Position numbers and translations under genes: made by a program. A model generated the notes under the pieces. The model searched no databases and was not told the origin of the DNA. It was given only the letters and a program-made list of their open reading frames with translations. A stretch of DNA of 64,000 nucleotides, taken from contig NZ_MKZO01000006.1 in NCBI RefSeq assembly GCF_001941965.1, positions 99,001 through 163,000 on the forward strand, given 5' to 3'. The stretch is from Pseudomonas putida (GTDB lineage: Bacteria; Pseudomonadota; Gammaproteobacteria; Pseudomonadales; Pseudomonadaceae). Shown here one piece after another: positions 15,559 through 26,047 of this stretch. Within the stretch, counting starts at the first letter, position 1, and every line of letters begins with the position of its first letter.

Positions 15559-17286
15559 ATGGATGTCGAATTCCCCGCCGCTGCGCTGTGGCGCCGGTTT
15601 GCCCGGCCGCGGCGCAGCCTGGTCGCACGCTATACCCTGCTGTCCACCCTGGTGATGAGCGTGGCGCTGATCGCTTTGGCCGTGCTCTACGAACAACTGG
15701 CCAAGGACCTGCTCAACCGCCTGACCGGCGAACGCCTCGATGCCCAGGCGCTGTCCACCGCCAACCGGGTGTCGTCCTTCCTCGATGAGCGCTTCTACCA
15801 GCTTTCGGCCCTGTCCAATCACCCCAACATGCCGGACTTCATCGCCGACCCTGGCCATTCCGTCGGCGATATCGACGCGCTGCTGAAGCTGGAAAGCGAG
15901 CTGCCGTTCCTCTATGGCGTGCTGTTCTTCAACGACGACGAACGCCTGCTCAAAGTCCTGCCCGGCCCGGCAGCCTCGGGGGCGCCGTACTGGAGCAACG
16001 AGGACTGGTCCCTGGCCGGGCTGCCGCGGCAGAAGGTCGGCGATATCGAGGTGATCGGCCCGGCCTTGCCCCAGGCCGGACGCTCCGGCTGGCTGCTGAT
16101 CCGCAAGACCATCCGCAACGGCCGTACCGATCACCGGGTCAGCATCGGCCTGCACCTGCGCCTGGCCTCGCTCACTGAACTGCTGACCAGCGCCGGCCTC
16201 AGCGGGGTGGTGACGCCGTTGCTGCGGGTCCCCGGCGGGGCTTTCATCGATGCCACCGGGCGCCAGGTCGCCGCCCCCGATGACCTGCGTGAAGGCCCGG
16301 TGATCCTGCCCGGCTGGCAGGTGGTGTTCAGCGTGCAGCCGGACGCCATCCTCAAGCCGCTGGACGATGCGCGCTGGTGGCTGTATCTCGCCGCCGTCGG
16401 CTTCATCGCGTTCATCCTGGTGGTGTTCTTCACCCTGTCGCGGCAGTTGCGGGCGCGGGTCGGCACCCTGGTCGAGGGCGCCCACCAGCTGTCCATGGGC
16501 GACCTCGGCTACCGCCTGCCAGAGCAATCGAGCAACGACGAGATCGGCCGGGTGACCCGGGCCTTCAACGTCATGGCCGGGCGTCTGGCGGATGTCATGG
16601 AGCGCACCGTACGCTCGGAGAACCTCGCCGTGCTCGGCACCTTCGCCACTGGCGTAGCCCATGAAGTACGCAACCCCCTGGCGACCATGAAGACCACCGT
16701 CCAGGCCCTGCTGCGCCGCGAACCGGAAAGCGAGCGGCGCCTGCTGCTGAGTGACCTCGGCCAGGAGATCGACCGGCTGTCCCATGTCACCAGCGACCTG
16801 CTGGAGTACGGTCGCCCGCATCCGGCCAACCCGGACATCGTCGAGCTGCACGGCCTGTTCGAACGGGTGAAGCGGCAGATCGCCCCGGAAGCCGAAGCCC
16901 GTTCCATCCACTTCGACGCCAGCTGCGCCCCGGGCATCCGCCTGTTCGTCGACCCGGACCAGGCCCAGCAGATCCTGCTCAACCTGTGCCTGAACGCCGT
17001 GGAGGCCTGCACCCCCGGTAAGCGGGTCAGCCTCGCCGGACAGCGCACCGGCGAGCGCGTCCTGGTCAGCGTCAGCGACCAAGGCTGCGGTATCCCTGCC
17101 GACGCCCTGAAACGCGTGCGCCAACCCTTCTTCACCCTTAAACCCCGGGGCACCGGCCTCGGGCTGAGCATTTGCCAGCAACTGCTGGAAGCCAATGCAT
17201 CGCGAATGGAGATCGCGAGTACCGCCGGCAAGGGCACCGTGGTGACCCTGGACTTTCCCGCGCCTTGCCCGACCGATTTGAAGTGA
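15559..17286 (+). CDS. Membrane sensor histidine kinase of an NtrB/DctB-like two-component system
   Basis: The 575-residue protein has a TM near residues 24-44, a long periplasmic sensing region (about 45-272, dCache-like), a second TM (about 273-295) and a HAMP segment (RQLRARVGTLVEGAHQLSMG). The HisKA phospho-acceptor is H368 in GVAHEVRNPL. The HATPase has N-box NLCLNAVEAC, DQGCGIP and GTGLGLSICQQLL. The periplasmic domain implies an extracellular ligand, probably the substrate of the ABC transporter encoded downstream. The partner response regulator starts 8 bases after its stop. Confidence 0.9.
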   Translation: MDVEFPAAALWRRFARPRRSLVARYTLLSTLVMSVALIALAVLYEQLAKDLLNRLTGERLDAQALSTANRVSSFLDERFYQLSALSNHPNMPDFIADPGHSVGDIDALLKLESELPFLYGVLFFNDDERLLKVLPGPAASGAPYWSNEDWSLAGLPRQKVGDIEVIGPALPQAGRSGWLLIRKTIRNGRTDHRVSIGLHLRLASLTELLTSAGLSGVVTPLLRVPGGAFIDATGRQVAAPDDLREGPVILPGWQVVFSVQPDAILKPLDDARWWLYLAAVGFIAFILVVFFTLSRQLRARVGTLVEGAHQLSMGDLGYRLPEQSSNDEIGRVTRAFNVMAGRLADVMERTVRSENLAVLGTFATGVAHEVRNPLATMKTTVQALLRREPESERRLLLSDLGQEIDRLSHVTSDLLEYGRPHPANPDIVELHGLFERVKRQIAPEAEARSIHFDASCAPGIRLFVDPDQAQQILLNLCLNAVEACTPGKRVSLAGQRTGERVLVSVSDQGCGIPADALKRVRQPFFTLKPRGTGLGLSICQQLLEANASRMEIASTAGKGTVVTLDFPAPCPTDLK

Positions 17287-17293
17287 GCCTGTG

Positions 17294-18627
<1,334 letters not shown>

Positions 18628-18637
<10 letters not shown>

Positions 18638-18690
18638 CCGCTCAAGCGCTCGCCCGCGCTGAGCGGCTACCGCTCAACGCTCCCCGCTCA
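18628..18690 (+). promoter_or_regulatory. Candidate enhancer sites for the sigma-54 activator
   Basis: Two copies of the dyad TGAGCG-N5-CGCTCA occur at 18628-18644 and 18660-18676, centre to centre 32 bases (about three helical turns). A third half-site CGCTCA is at 18685-18690. They lie 120-170 bases upstream of the -24/-12 promoter at 18798, the usual place for enhancer-binding protein sites. The first overlaps the stop codon of the activator gene. Confidence 0.7.
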
Positions 18691-18692
18691 AC

Positions 18693-18715
18693 GCCGTGGC
18701 ACACCGCGCCACGGC
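18693..18715 (+). promoter_or_regulatory. 8-base dyad between enhancer sites and promoter
   Basis: GCCGTGGC and GCCACGGC are exact complements separated by seven bases. It lies between the TGAGCG sites and the sigma-54 promoter. It could be the terminator stem of the regulator gene (no T-run is seen) or another regulator site. Confidence 0.4.
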
Positions 18716-18797
18716 ACCTCGATTTCGTCACAAGTAGCCGCGCAAAGCCTTGTTCCAGAGCGCTTGTGCGGTTTCTTATGCAGCGTCGCGCAGAGGC

Positions 18798-18812
18798 TGG
18801 CACAGCGTTTGC
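18798..18812 (+). promoter_or_regulatory. Sigma-54 (-24/-12) promoter of the ABC transporter/ADH operon
   Basis: TGGCACA-GCGT-TTGC agrees with the sigma-54 consensus TGGCACR-N4-TTGC at every defined position. It is 55 bases upstream of the first binding-protein gene (start 18867), with the TSS expected near 18824. Confidence 0.85.
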
Positions 18813-18866
18813 GATAACCCTTCCGCTAACCACAAGAGGCGTCCACGAACGCCCCAAGGTATTTTC

Positions 18867-20189
18867 ATGCAAGCGTCGTTTTCCCGACTGCCATCCGTTA
18901 TCGCCCTGAGCGGCCTGTTCCTGGGCTTCGCCTGCACGGCCCATGCCGGGCGGGTCGAGCTGGGCGCTGCCGCCTCGCAGGCCGACCTGACCCTCGGCTG
19001 CCTGTACCCGATGACCGAGCGCGCCGCGATCTACGGCCAGGACAGCATCGCCGGCATCCAGGTGGCCCTGAGCGAACTGCAAAGCCAGCGCGAAGCCGGC
19101 GAGCAGGTGCCGCGGATGCGCGTGATCATCGACGACGACCAGTCCAAGGCTTCCTATGGCACCGGCCTGGCCCGGGCCTTCATCCGCAAGGACGGGGTGC
19201 AGGTGCTGTGCGGCATGGTCTCTTCGGGTGTGGCGATCGCCGTGAGCCAACTGGCCCGGGAAGAGAAGGTGCTGATGATCGGCACCGACCACGCCTCGTC
19301 GCGCATGAGCCTGGAAAACGGCCATCGCTATTACTTCCGGGTGACCAACGACACCTGGACCTCCATGGCCGCTGGCGCCCGCTACCTCAAGGACCTGCAA
19401 GCCAGGACCGGCTGGAAACGCCTGGCCTTCATCGGCCCCGACTACGAGTACGGCCATGTTTCCCGCGATGACCTGCATGAAGCGCTGCGCCAGCAGGGCG
19501 TCAAGTTCGACGACGTCACCGAGCTGTGGCCGCGCCTGTACGAGCCGGACTACTCCGCCTATATCGCCGCGCTGGAACAGGCCCGGCCCGACATCATCGT
19601 CTCGGCCCTGTGGGGCGGCGATTTCCATGCCTTCGTCAAGCAGGCGGCCGGGACCCGGCTGTTCGAAAGCTCGCGCCTGGCCAACTTCGACACCGGCGGC
19701 AACTACGACTTCCTCGCCTCCCTGGGCGACAAGGCACCCCCGGGCCTGATCCTCTCCGCCCGGCACCACAACAACTTCCCGGATACGCCGCGCAACCGCG
19801 CCTTCGTCGAGCGCTTCCACACCCTGACCGGGCGCTTCCCGACCTACGCCGCGCAAGGCGCCTATACCGGGGTGATGGTCCTGGCCAAGGCCAGCCAGAA
19901 GGCCGGTGGCGCCACCGATACCGAATCCCTGATCCGCGCCCTCGAAGGGCTGGAGATCGCCTTGCCGGAAGACCCGCCGGGCTTCGTCTCGCGCATCGAC
20001 CCGCTGACCCACCAGATCCAGCAGACCCAGGCCGTCGGCACCCCGGTGCCCAACCACGACTACCCGCCGGCCCAACTGATGCTCGGCAACTGGCAGCTGT
20101 ATTCCGCCGAGGAGCTGCAACCCGATCCCGCCACACGCGCCCGCCGTTTGGCCCAACAGATCCGTAATCCCGAGGGGCATGCCCCTTAG
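18867..20189 (+). CDS. ABC transporter solute-binding protein, type 1 (amide/branched-chain amino acid type)
   Basis: This 440-residue protein has a Sec signal peptide (SVIALSGLFLGFACTAHA, cut after AHA) and a Leu/Ile/Val-binding-protein fold. Recognisable parts are LTLGCLYPMTERAAIYGQDSIAGIQVAL, the VLCGMVSSGVAIAV hinge strand, FIGPDYEYGHVSRDD, and PDIIVSALWGGDFHAFVKQA. It is the first gene behind the sigma-54 promoter. A second binding protein of similar length follows immediately, so the transporter may take two ligands or use one as a sensor accessory. ATG 18867 follows CCAAGGT and starts the signal peptide. Confidence 0.85.
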   Translation: MQASFSRLPSVIALSGLFLGFACTAHAGRVELGAAASQADLTLGCLYPMTERAAIYGQDSIAGIQVALSELQSQREAGEQVPRMRVIIDDDQSKASYGTGLARAFIRKDGVQVLCGMVSSGVAIAVSQLAREEKVLMIGTDHASSRMSLENGHRYYFRVTNDTWTSMAAGARYLKDLQARTGWKRLAFIGPDYEYGHVSRDDLHEALRQQGVKFDDVTELWPRLYEPDYSAYIAALEQARPDIIVSALWGGDFHAFVKQAAGTRLFESSRLANFDTGGNYDFLASLGDKAPPGLILSARHHNNFPDTPRNRAFVERFHTLTGRFPTYAAQGAYTGVMVLAKASQKAGGATDTESLIRALEGLEIALPEDPPGFVSRIDPLTHQIQQTQAVGTPVPNHDYPPAQLMLGNWQLYSAEELQPDPATRARRLAQQIRNPEGHAP

Positions 20190-20215
20190 CCCGTCAAACC
20201 CGCAATGGAAACGCC

Positions 20216-21538
20216 ATGAATAACTACAAGAAACGCCTCCAGCAAAACTGCAAGACCCTGCCATTGGCCCTGGCCATTGCCGCCGCCGGTTTCAACGGTG
20301 CGGCCGTCGCCGCCGAGAACGGCAAGTTCCGTATCGGCGTGGTGACCTTCCTCTCCGGCCCGGCGGCCGGTCCGTTCGGCGAGCCGTCGGCCAATGCCGC
20401 CAAGGTGCTGGTGGAAGGCCTCAACCAGGGCAAGCTGCCCGCGCCCTACGACAAGCTCGGCATCAACGGCGCCGAAATCGAGATGGTGATCATCGACGAG
20501 GCCGGCGGTGCGGCGAAGCAGGTCGAGGAATTCCGCAACCTGGTGCAGCGCCAGAAGGTCGATGCCGTGGTCGGCTATATCTCGTCCGGCGACTGCCTGG
20601 CGATCGCCCCGGTGGCCGAAGAGCTGGGCGCCATGACCGTGTTCTACGACTGCGGTACCTCGCAGCTGTTCAGCGAAGACAAGACCCCGCAATACGTGTT
20701 CCGCACCAGCCTCGACGCCGCCGTGGACAATATCGGCGCCGCCCGCTACCTGGCCAAGACCCGTCCGGACGCCGTGCGCGTCGGCGGCATCCAGCAGAAC
20801 TACGCCTGGGGCCAGGACAGCTGGAACGACTTCACCCTGTCCATGGCCCAGGTCATGCCCAAGAGCCAGGTGGTCGAGTCGCAGATGCCCAAGGTCTTCC
20901 AGGGCCAGTACGGCGCGGAAATCTCGGCGCTGTCGGTGAAGCGTCCGGACATCATCCATTCCAGCTTCTGGGGCGGCGACATGGAGGCCCTGGTATTGCA
21001 GGCCAACTCCCGCGGCCTGCTGGAAGACGCCACTGCGGTGCTGACCTGCGGCGAGTCGGCCCTGGAGCGCTACAAGGACCAGGCCCCCAACGGCATGATC
21101 ATCGGCGGCCGCGGCCCGTTCGGTGCCTTCGCCCCGGATAACGCCCTGAACAACTGGTTCACCACGCAGTACAAGGTCGCCTACAAGTCGTCGCCGACCT
21201 ACCCGGCAAGCAAGATGGCCCAGGCCATCCTCGGCCTGAAATTCGCCGCCGAGAACGCCGGCAGCGAAGCCGGCAAGATCCCGGCCCCGCTGGACATGGC
21301 CAAGGCCATGAAGGGCGCGACCTTCGAATCGGTGTCCGGCACCGTGCAGATGGCCCGCGCCGGCGGTCACCAGGCAATGCAGGGCATCGCCTATGGCGAG
21401 TACCACTACGACGCGGCCAGCAAAAAGGGCAGCGTGCAGAACGTCATCGCCTTCGCCGGCGAATGCGTGACCCCGCCGGACGGCACCAGCGCCCACGACT
21501 GGATCAAGGCCGGCTTCCCCGGCGCGCAGTGCAACTGA
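20216..21538 (+). CDS. ABC transporter solute-binding protein, type 1 (second copy in operon)
   Basis: The 440-residue periplasmic protein has a signal peptide (LPLALAIAAAGFNGAAVAA). Its mature part begins KFRIGVVTFLSGPAAGPFGEPSANAAKVL, with hinge elements VVGYISSGDCLAIAPVAEELG and YDCGTSQL and a distal PDIIHSSFWGGDMEALVLQA motif. The SSFWGGDMEAL stretch parallels SALWGGDFHAF in the preceding protein, so the two are diverged paralogues. It probably delivers ligand to the LivHM-like permeases encoded downstream. A strong hairpin after its stop may favour higher expression of the binding proteins. Confidence 0.85.
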   Translation: MNNYKKRLQQNCKTLPLALAIAAAGFNGAAVAAENGKFRIGVVTFLSGPAAGPFGEPSANAAKVLVEGLNQGKLPAPYDKLGINGAEIEMVIIDEAGGAAKQVEEFRNLVQRQKVDAVVGYISSGDCLAIAPVAEELGAMTVFYDCGTSQLFSEDKTPQYVFRTSLDAAVDNIGAARYLAKTRPDAVRVGGIQQNYAWGQDSWNDFTLSMAQVMPKSQVVESQMPKVFQGQYGAEISALSVKRPDIIHSSFWGGDMEALVLQANSRGLLEDATAVLTCGESALERYKDQAPNGMIIGGRGPFGAFAPDNALNNWFTTQYKVAYKSSPTYPASKMAQAILGLKFAAENAGSEAGKIPAPLDMAKAMKGATFESVSGTVQMARAGGHQAMQGIAYGEYHYDAASKKGSVQNVIAFAGECVTPPDGTSAHDWIKAGFPGAQCN

Positions 21539-21563
21539 TCGCAGTGCACACAGCTGACTGATG

Positions 21564-21587
21564 GTGGCGGCCGGTCCCGGCCGCCAC
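21564..21587 (+). other. Strong intercistronic hairpin
   Basis: GTGGCGGCC and GGCCGCCAC pair perfectly around the loop GGTCCC, with no T-run, in the gap between the binding-protein gene and the permease gene. Such hairpins commonly stabilise the abundant binding-protein message and limit read-through. Confidence 0.65.
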
Positions 21588-21606
21588 ACTAGCCTGGTAC
21601 GAATTT

Positions 21607-22506
21607 ATGCTGAGTCTTTATGCGGTGCTGATCGACGGCGCCATCTATGCCTCGTGGCTGTTCCTGGTCGCGGCGGGGCTCACCGTCATCTACGGTGTCA
21701 TGCGCATTCTCAACATGGCCCATGGCAGCTTCTATGCCATCGGTGCCTATGCCGCCGCCTCGCTGGTGGGCTGGTATTTCAACAATGGCATCGGCCCGGT
21801 CTGGGTCGGCTACCTGATGATGCTCGGCTGCGCCCTGGCCGCCGGGCTGATCGTTGGTCTGCTGATCGAGCGCGGTCTGCTCCGGTTCATGTACGGCCGC
21901 GACGAAGTGCTGATGGTGATCATCACCTACGCGCTGCTGCTGATCCTCGAAGACGCCATGAAGATGATCTGGGGCGTCAACCCGTACTTCGCCTACCAGC
22001 CCTATGCGGAAATGGGCCGCAGCGTGCTGGCCGGGCTCAAGGTCTCCAACTACGACCTGATGCTGGTCGGCGTGTCGCTGGTGCTCGGCCTGTCGCTGTG
22101 GCTGTGGCTGGAACGCACCCACCAGGGCAAGGTCCTGCGCGCGGTGATCCATGACCGCGAAGTGGCCCAGGCCATGGGCGTCAACGTGCGCCGGGTGTTC
22201 ACCCTGGTGTTCGTCCTCGGCACGGTGCTCGGCACCCTGGCCGGCGCGCTGACCGCCCCGGCGATCTCGGTGGCCCCGGGCATCGGCGTGGAGATCATCG
22301 TCCTGGCGTTCGCCGTGGTGGTGATCGGCGGCATGGGCAGCATCGAGGGCGCCGCCCTGGGCGCCTTGCTGGTCGGCCTGAGTCGTGCGGCGGCGGTGCA
22401 CTACGCACCGCAATTCGAACTGTTCGTGATCTACGGCGTGATGGCGCTGGTCCTGGCGGTGCGTCCGCAGGGCCTGTTCGGTCGCGTGCTGGCGAGGAAA
22501 ATCTGA
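21607..22506 (+). CDS. LivH-type ABC transporter permease
   Basis: The 299-residue inner-membrane permease has the branched-chain amino acid/amide transporter pattern: LTVIYGVMRILNMAHGSFYAIGAYAAASL, the NPYFAYQPYAEMGRSVLAG region, the conserved DREVAQAMGVNVRRVFTLVFVLGTVLGTLAGAL coupling loop, and VVIGGMGSIEGAALGALLVGL (each a stretch of a longer conserved block). It pairs with the LivM-like permease. It overlaps the next gene by one base. Confidence 0.9.
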   Translation: MLSLYAVLIDGAIYASWLFLVAAGLTVIYGVMRILNMAHGSFYAIGAYAAASLVGWYFNNGIGPVWVGYLMMLGCALAAGLIVGLLIERGLLRFMYGRDEVLMVIITYALLLILEDAMKMIWGVNPYFAYQPYAEMGRSVLAGLKVSNYDLMLVGVSLVLGLSLWLWLERTHQGKVLRAVIHDREVAQAMGVNVRRVFTLVFVLGTVLGTLAGALTAPAISVAPGIGVEIIVLAFAVVVIGGMGSIEGAALGALLVGLSRAAAVHYAPQFELFVIYGVMALVLAVRPQGLFGRVLARKI

Positions 22507-23465
22507 TGCGTCTCGATCGAACCGAAATGATTCTCCTGGCCGTGGCCGTGCTGCTCGCCCTCGGCGGCGTGATCGCCCCGCAATGGCTGGTGTTCCTGCT
22601 GACCATGGCGCTGGCCAAGTCCATGGTGGTGCAGGGCGTGGTGATGCAGATGCGCGCCGGCCTGGTGACCTTCGGCCAGGGCCTGTACTTCTGCATCGGT
22701 GGTTATGCCGTGGGCATGAGCGGGCATTTCCTGGATATCAGCGACCTGCCGACCCTGCTGCTGATCGGCGTTGCCGCCGCCGTCGCGTTGGCCATGCTGC
22801 TGGGCCTGCTGATGACCCGCTACCGCGAGATCTTCTTCGCCATGCTGTCGCTGGCGTTCTCCATGATCCTCTACGGCATGCTGGTGAAAAGCCCGGCCCT
22901 GGGCAGCACCGACGGCTTCAACGTCAAGGCCTGGACCCTGTTCGGCTGGAGCCCGGCGCAAGGCCAGGCGCCGCTGGCGCTGTTCGTGATCATCGTCGCC
23001 GTCAGCGCGGTGCTCGCCGTGCTCCTGCACCGCTACGGGCGCAGCAGCGCCGGGGCCATGTGCGAGGCGATTCGCGAGAACGAAGTGCGGGTCGAGTACC
23101 TCGGCCAGTCGCCGCGCTGGGTGCTGTACATGAACTATGTCGCCGCGGCCGGCGTCTCGGCCCTGGGTGGCGGCTTCATGGCCCTGTCCGCCGGGCATAT
23201 CGACCCGGAAATGGCCTACTGGATCACCTCCGGCGAGTTCGTCTTCATCGCCTTGCTCGGCGGCACCGCCCATGTGGCGGCGCCGATCATCGCCGCGATC
23301 CTGTTCGCCGTGGTCCGCACCTATGCCATCGAACTGGTGCCCCATAGCTGGCAGATGATCCTCGGCATCACCCTGCTGGCAATCATCGTGTTCCTGCCCA
23401 AGGGGCTGTGGAGCCTGTTCAGTGGCCAGGCCCGCCGGGCCAAAGCCGTGGAGGCCAAGGCATGA
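22506..23465 (+). CDS. LivM-type ABC transporter permease
   Basis: The 319-residue membrane protein has the LivM features VTFGQGLYFCIGGYAVGMS, the cytoplasmic coupling helix AMCEAIRENEVRVEYLGQ, and IALLGGTAHVAAPIIAAILFAVVRTYA near the end. It forms the second half of the membrane channel with the LivH-like subunit. The stop overlaps the start of the ATPase gene as ATGA, so permease and ATPase synthesis are coupled. Confidence 0.9.
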   Translation: MRLDRTEMILLAVAVLLALGGVIAPQWLVFLLTMALAKSMVVQGVVMQMRAGLVTFGQGLYFCIGGYAVGMSGHFLDISDLPTLLLIGVAAAVALAMLLGLLMTRYREIFFAMLSLAFSMILYGMLVKSPALGSTDGFNVKAWTLFGWSPAQGQAPLALFVIIVAVSAVLAVLLHRYGRSSAGAMCEAIRENEVRVEYLGQSPRWVLYMNYVAAAGVSALGGGFMALSAGHIDPEMAYWITSGEFVFIALLGGTAHVAAPIIAAILFAVVRTYAIELVPHSWQMILGITLLAIIVFLPKGLWSLFSGQARRAKAVEAKA

Positions 23466-24232
23466 GCTGTATTCTGGAAACCCGTGGGCTGTACAAGGAG
23501 TTCGGCGCGGTCACCGCCGCCAAGGACGTCAACGTGCGCATCGCCAAGGGCGAAGTGGTCGGGGTGATCGGCTCCAACGGCGCCGGCAAGACCACCTTCA
23601 TCAACATGGTCACCGGCTACCTCAAGCCGAGCCGTGGCGAGATCCTGTTCAACCAGCAATCGATCATCGGCCGCACGCCGCGGGCGATTACCCGCGCCGG
23701 CATGGCCCGATCGTTCCAGGTGGCGCAGCTGTTCCCGGAACTGACCGTGCTGGACAACCTGCTGATCGCCCTGGCCGCCGCCGAGTCGCCGTTCCCGTCG
23801 CTGCTGCGGCCGCTGCGCAGCGACGCGCGGATCGCCCGTGCCGAGGCGATCCTCAGCGAGTTCAGCATCCTCAACTGGCGCGACAGCAAGGTCACCGCCG
23901 TGCCCCAGGGCGTGCGCAAGCTGATCGATATCGCCATGGCCCTGATCGGCGACCCGCAGATGCTCTTGCTGGACGAACCCACCAGTGGCGTCAGCGCCGA
24001 AGAGAAGACCCAACTGATGGACACCGTGATGCAGGTGGTGTCGCGGCATCAGGTCACGGTGCTGTTCGTCGAACACGATATGGACGTGGTGCGCCGCTAT
24101 GTGTCGCGCATCCTCGCCTTCTACAGCGGTGAAGTGCTGGCCGACGGTCCGCCCGAGGAGGTCCTGGCCAATGCCCGGGTCCAGGAGCTGGTCACCGGCG
24201 GCCACAAGGCGCACAAGGGAGCACACGCATGA
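23462..24232 (+). CDS. LivG-type ABC transporter ATP-binding protein
   Basis: The 256-residue ATPase has Walker A GSNGAGKTT and Walker B MLLLDEPTSGVS. The ABC signature region reads AVPQGVRKLIDIAMAL, where canonical LivG has LSxGxQ: the LSGG/LSYG serine-glycine pair is degenerate (PQGVRK), as is seen in parts of the LivG family. The switch histidine is in VLFVEHDMD. ATG 23462 overlaps the upstream stop. It pairs with the LivF-like ATPase. Confidence 0.88.
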   Translation: MSCILETRGLYKEFGAVTAAKDVNVRIAKGEVVGVIGSNGAGKTTFINMVTGYLKPSRGEILFNQQSIIGRTPRAITRAGMARSFQVAQLFPELTVLDNLLIALAAAESPFPSLLRPLRSDARIARAEAILSEFSILNWRDSKVTAVPQGVRKLIDIAMALIGDPQMLLLDEPTSGVSAEEKTQLMDTVMQVVSRHQVTVLFVEHDMDVVRRYVSRILAFYSGEVLADGPPEEVLANARVQELVTGGHKAHKGAHA

Positions 24233-24876
24233 GCCTGGAAATCCGCAACCTCAATGTGTCCATCGAGTCGGTGCCGATCCTGCACAACGTCTCGCTGAAT
24301 GTCGGCGCCGGGCAGATGGTCGGCCTGATCGGCCATAACGGCGCCGGCAAGACCACCCTGATCCGCACCCTGATGGGCCTGCTCGAGGCCGACTCCGGCT
24401 CGATCAGGTTCAACGACAGCGACCTGCGCGCCCAGCCCGGCCATCAGCGCGCGGCGGCGGGGATCAGCTACCTGCCCGAAGACCGCCGGCTGATCCCGGC
24501 GCTGACCGTGGAGGAGAACATCCTCCTGCCGGTCTGGGCCAACAAGCTGCCGGGCAGTGCCGAGCGCCTGGAATGGGTCTACAGCCTGATCCCGGAAATC
24601 GCCCAGTTCCGCGAGCGCCGCGCCATGCAGCTGTCCGGCGGGCAGCAGAAGCTGGTGGCCCTGGCCCGGGCGCTGATGCCCGGGCAGCGTCTGCTGATCC
24701 TCGATGAACCCTTCGAAGGCGTGGCCCCGGTGCTGTCCCGGCGCCTCACCGAAGTGATTGCCAAGCTCGGCGATGCAGGCCTGTGCGTGCTGATCTCCGA
24801 ATCCGATGACACCCATTCCGCTGACCTGGTCGATGCCGTCTACCGCATCGAGCGCGGCAGCGTGCGAGCAGGATGA
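24229..24876 (+). CDS. LivF-type ABC transporter ATP-binding protein
   Basis: This 215-residue ATPase is at the short end of the LivF range (about 230). It has Walker A GHNGAGKTT, Q-loop region YLPEDRRLIPALTVEENI, ABC signature LSGGQQKLVALARAL and Walker B RLLILDEPFEGVAPVL. The H-switch position reads VLISESDD rather than the usual LVEQN/H, a substitution also seen in other LivF proteins. Starts overlap on both sides (ATGA at 24229 and at 24873), so it is tightly coupled to LivG and to the first dehydrogenase. Confidence 0.88.
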   Translation: MSLEIRNLNVSIESVPILHNVSLNVGAGQMVGLIGHNGAGKTTLIRTLMGLLEADSGSIRFNDSDLRAQPGHQRAAAGISYLPEDRRLIPALTVEENILLPVWANKLPGSAERLEWVYSLIPEIAQFRERRAMQLSGGQQKLVALARALMPGQRLLILDEPFEGVAPVLSRRLTEVIAKLGDAGLCVLISESDDTHSADLVDAVYRIERGSVRAG

Positions 24877-26036
24877 ACGCCATGTCGACCTTTACCTTTG
24901 AAACCACCCCACGGGTGATCTGCGAAGTGGACGGCGCCCTGCGCCTGGGCACCCTGTGCCGTGAACTGGGGGCCGAGCGGGTGCTGCTGGTCAGCGACCC
25001 GGGCCTGCAGAAAGCCGGCTTGCTGGAGGCGCCGATGCAGGCGCTGCGCGAGGCTGGCGTCGAGGTCAGCCTGTACAGCGATGTGCAGGCCGATCCGCCC
25101 GAGGCGTCGGTGCTCGACGCGGTGAAGGCGGGGCGTGACTGTGGCGCCCAGGCGGTGATCGGCCTGGGCGGTGGCAGCTCGCTGGACACCGCCAAGCTGG
25201 TGGCATTGCTTTGCGGCCGCGAGCAGAAACTGGAGGACATCTACGGCATCAACCTGGCCCAGGGCCCGCGCCTGCCGCTGATCCAGGTGCCGACCACGGC
25301 CGGCACCGGTTCCGAAGTCACGGCGGTGGCCATCGTCACCACCCCGAGCCATGAGAAGAAGGGCGTGGTCAGCCCGCTGCTGTACCCGGATATCGCCCTG
25401 CTCGATGCGCGCCTGACCGTCGGCCTGCCGGCGGCGGTCAGTGCCATGACCGGTGTCGATGCCATGGTCCACGCCATCGAGGCCTACACCAGCCTGCACA
25501 AGAAGAACGTGCTGTCCGATGGCCTGGCCCAGCAGGCGCTGCGCCTGCTGGCGGGCAACCTGGACCGCGTGCTGGCCGAGCCGGGCGACCTCAAGGCCCG
25601 CTCCGACATGCTGCTGGGCTCGATGCTGGCCGGCATGGCCTTCGCCAACGCCCCGGTGGCGGCGGTGCATGCGCTGGCCTATCCGCTGGGCGGGCACTTC
25701 CATGTGCCCCATGGCTTGAGCAATGCGCTGGTGCTGGTGCCGGTGCTGAACTTCAACCGCAGCGCAGCCGAGGGGTTGTATGCCGAGCTGGCGCCGAGCG
25801 TGTTGCCGGGGCAGCGCTTCGATTCGCCGGCGGCGGCTTGCGAGGCCTTTATCGGGTTCATGACCGCCTTGGTCGAGCGCATGCCGTTCGCCCAGCGCCT
25901 GGCCGAAGTCGGCGTCACCGAAGCAGACCTCGACCGCCTCAGCAACGATGCGATGAAGGTCCAGCGCCTGCTCATCAACAACCCGCGCCCGGTCACCCGC
26001 GACGATGCGCGGGCCATCTACGCCTCGGTCTTGTGA
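24873..26036 (+). CDS. Iron-containing alcohol dehydrogenase (first of two)
   Basis: The 387-residue protein is a group III, iron-activated alcohol dehydrogenase. It has the NAD(P)-binding GLGGGSSLDTAKLVALL motif, PLIQVPTTAGTGSEVTAVAIVT, and metal ligands in VDAMVHAIEAYTS and HALAYPLGGHFHVPHGLSNALVL. It is translationally coupled to the transporter ATPase gene, which strongly suggests that the imported compound is an alcohol or is converted to an alcohol/aldehyde. Related enzymes include ErcA, maleylacetate reductase and 1,3-propanediol dehydrogenase; the motifs do not choose among them. Confidence 0.88.
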   Translation: MNAMSTFTFETTPRVICEVDGALRLGTLCRELGAERVLLVSDPGLQKAGLLEAPMQALREAGVEVSLYSDVQADPPEASVLDAVKAGRDCGAQAVIGLGGGSSLDTAKLVALLCGREQKLEDIYGINLAQGPRLPLIQVPTTAGTGSEVTAVAIVTTPSHEKKGVVSPLLYPDIALLDARLTVGLPAAVSAMTGVDAMVHAIEAYTSLHKKNVLSDGLAQQALRLLAGNLDRVLAEPGDLKARSDMLLGSMLAGMAFANAPVAAVHALAYPLGGHFHVPHGLSNALVLVPVLNFNRSAAEGLYAELAPSVLPGQRFDSPAAACEAFIGFMTALVERMPFAQRLAEVGVTEADLDRLSNDAMKVQRLLINNPRPVTRDDARAIYASVL

Positions 26037-26047
26037 GGGCCTGTGCG

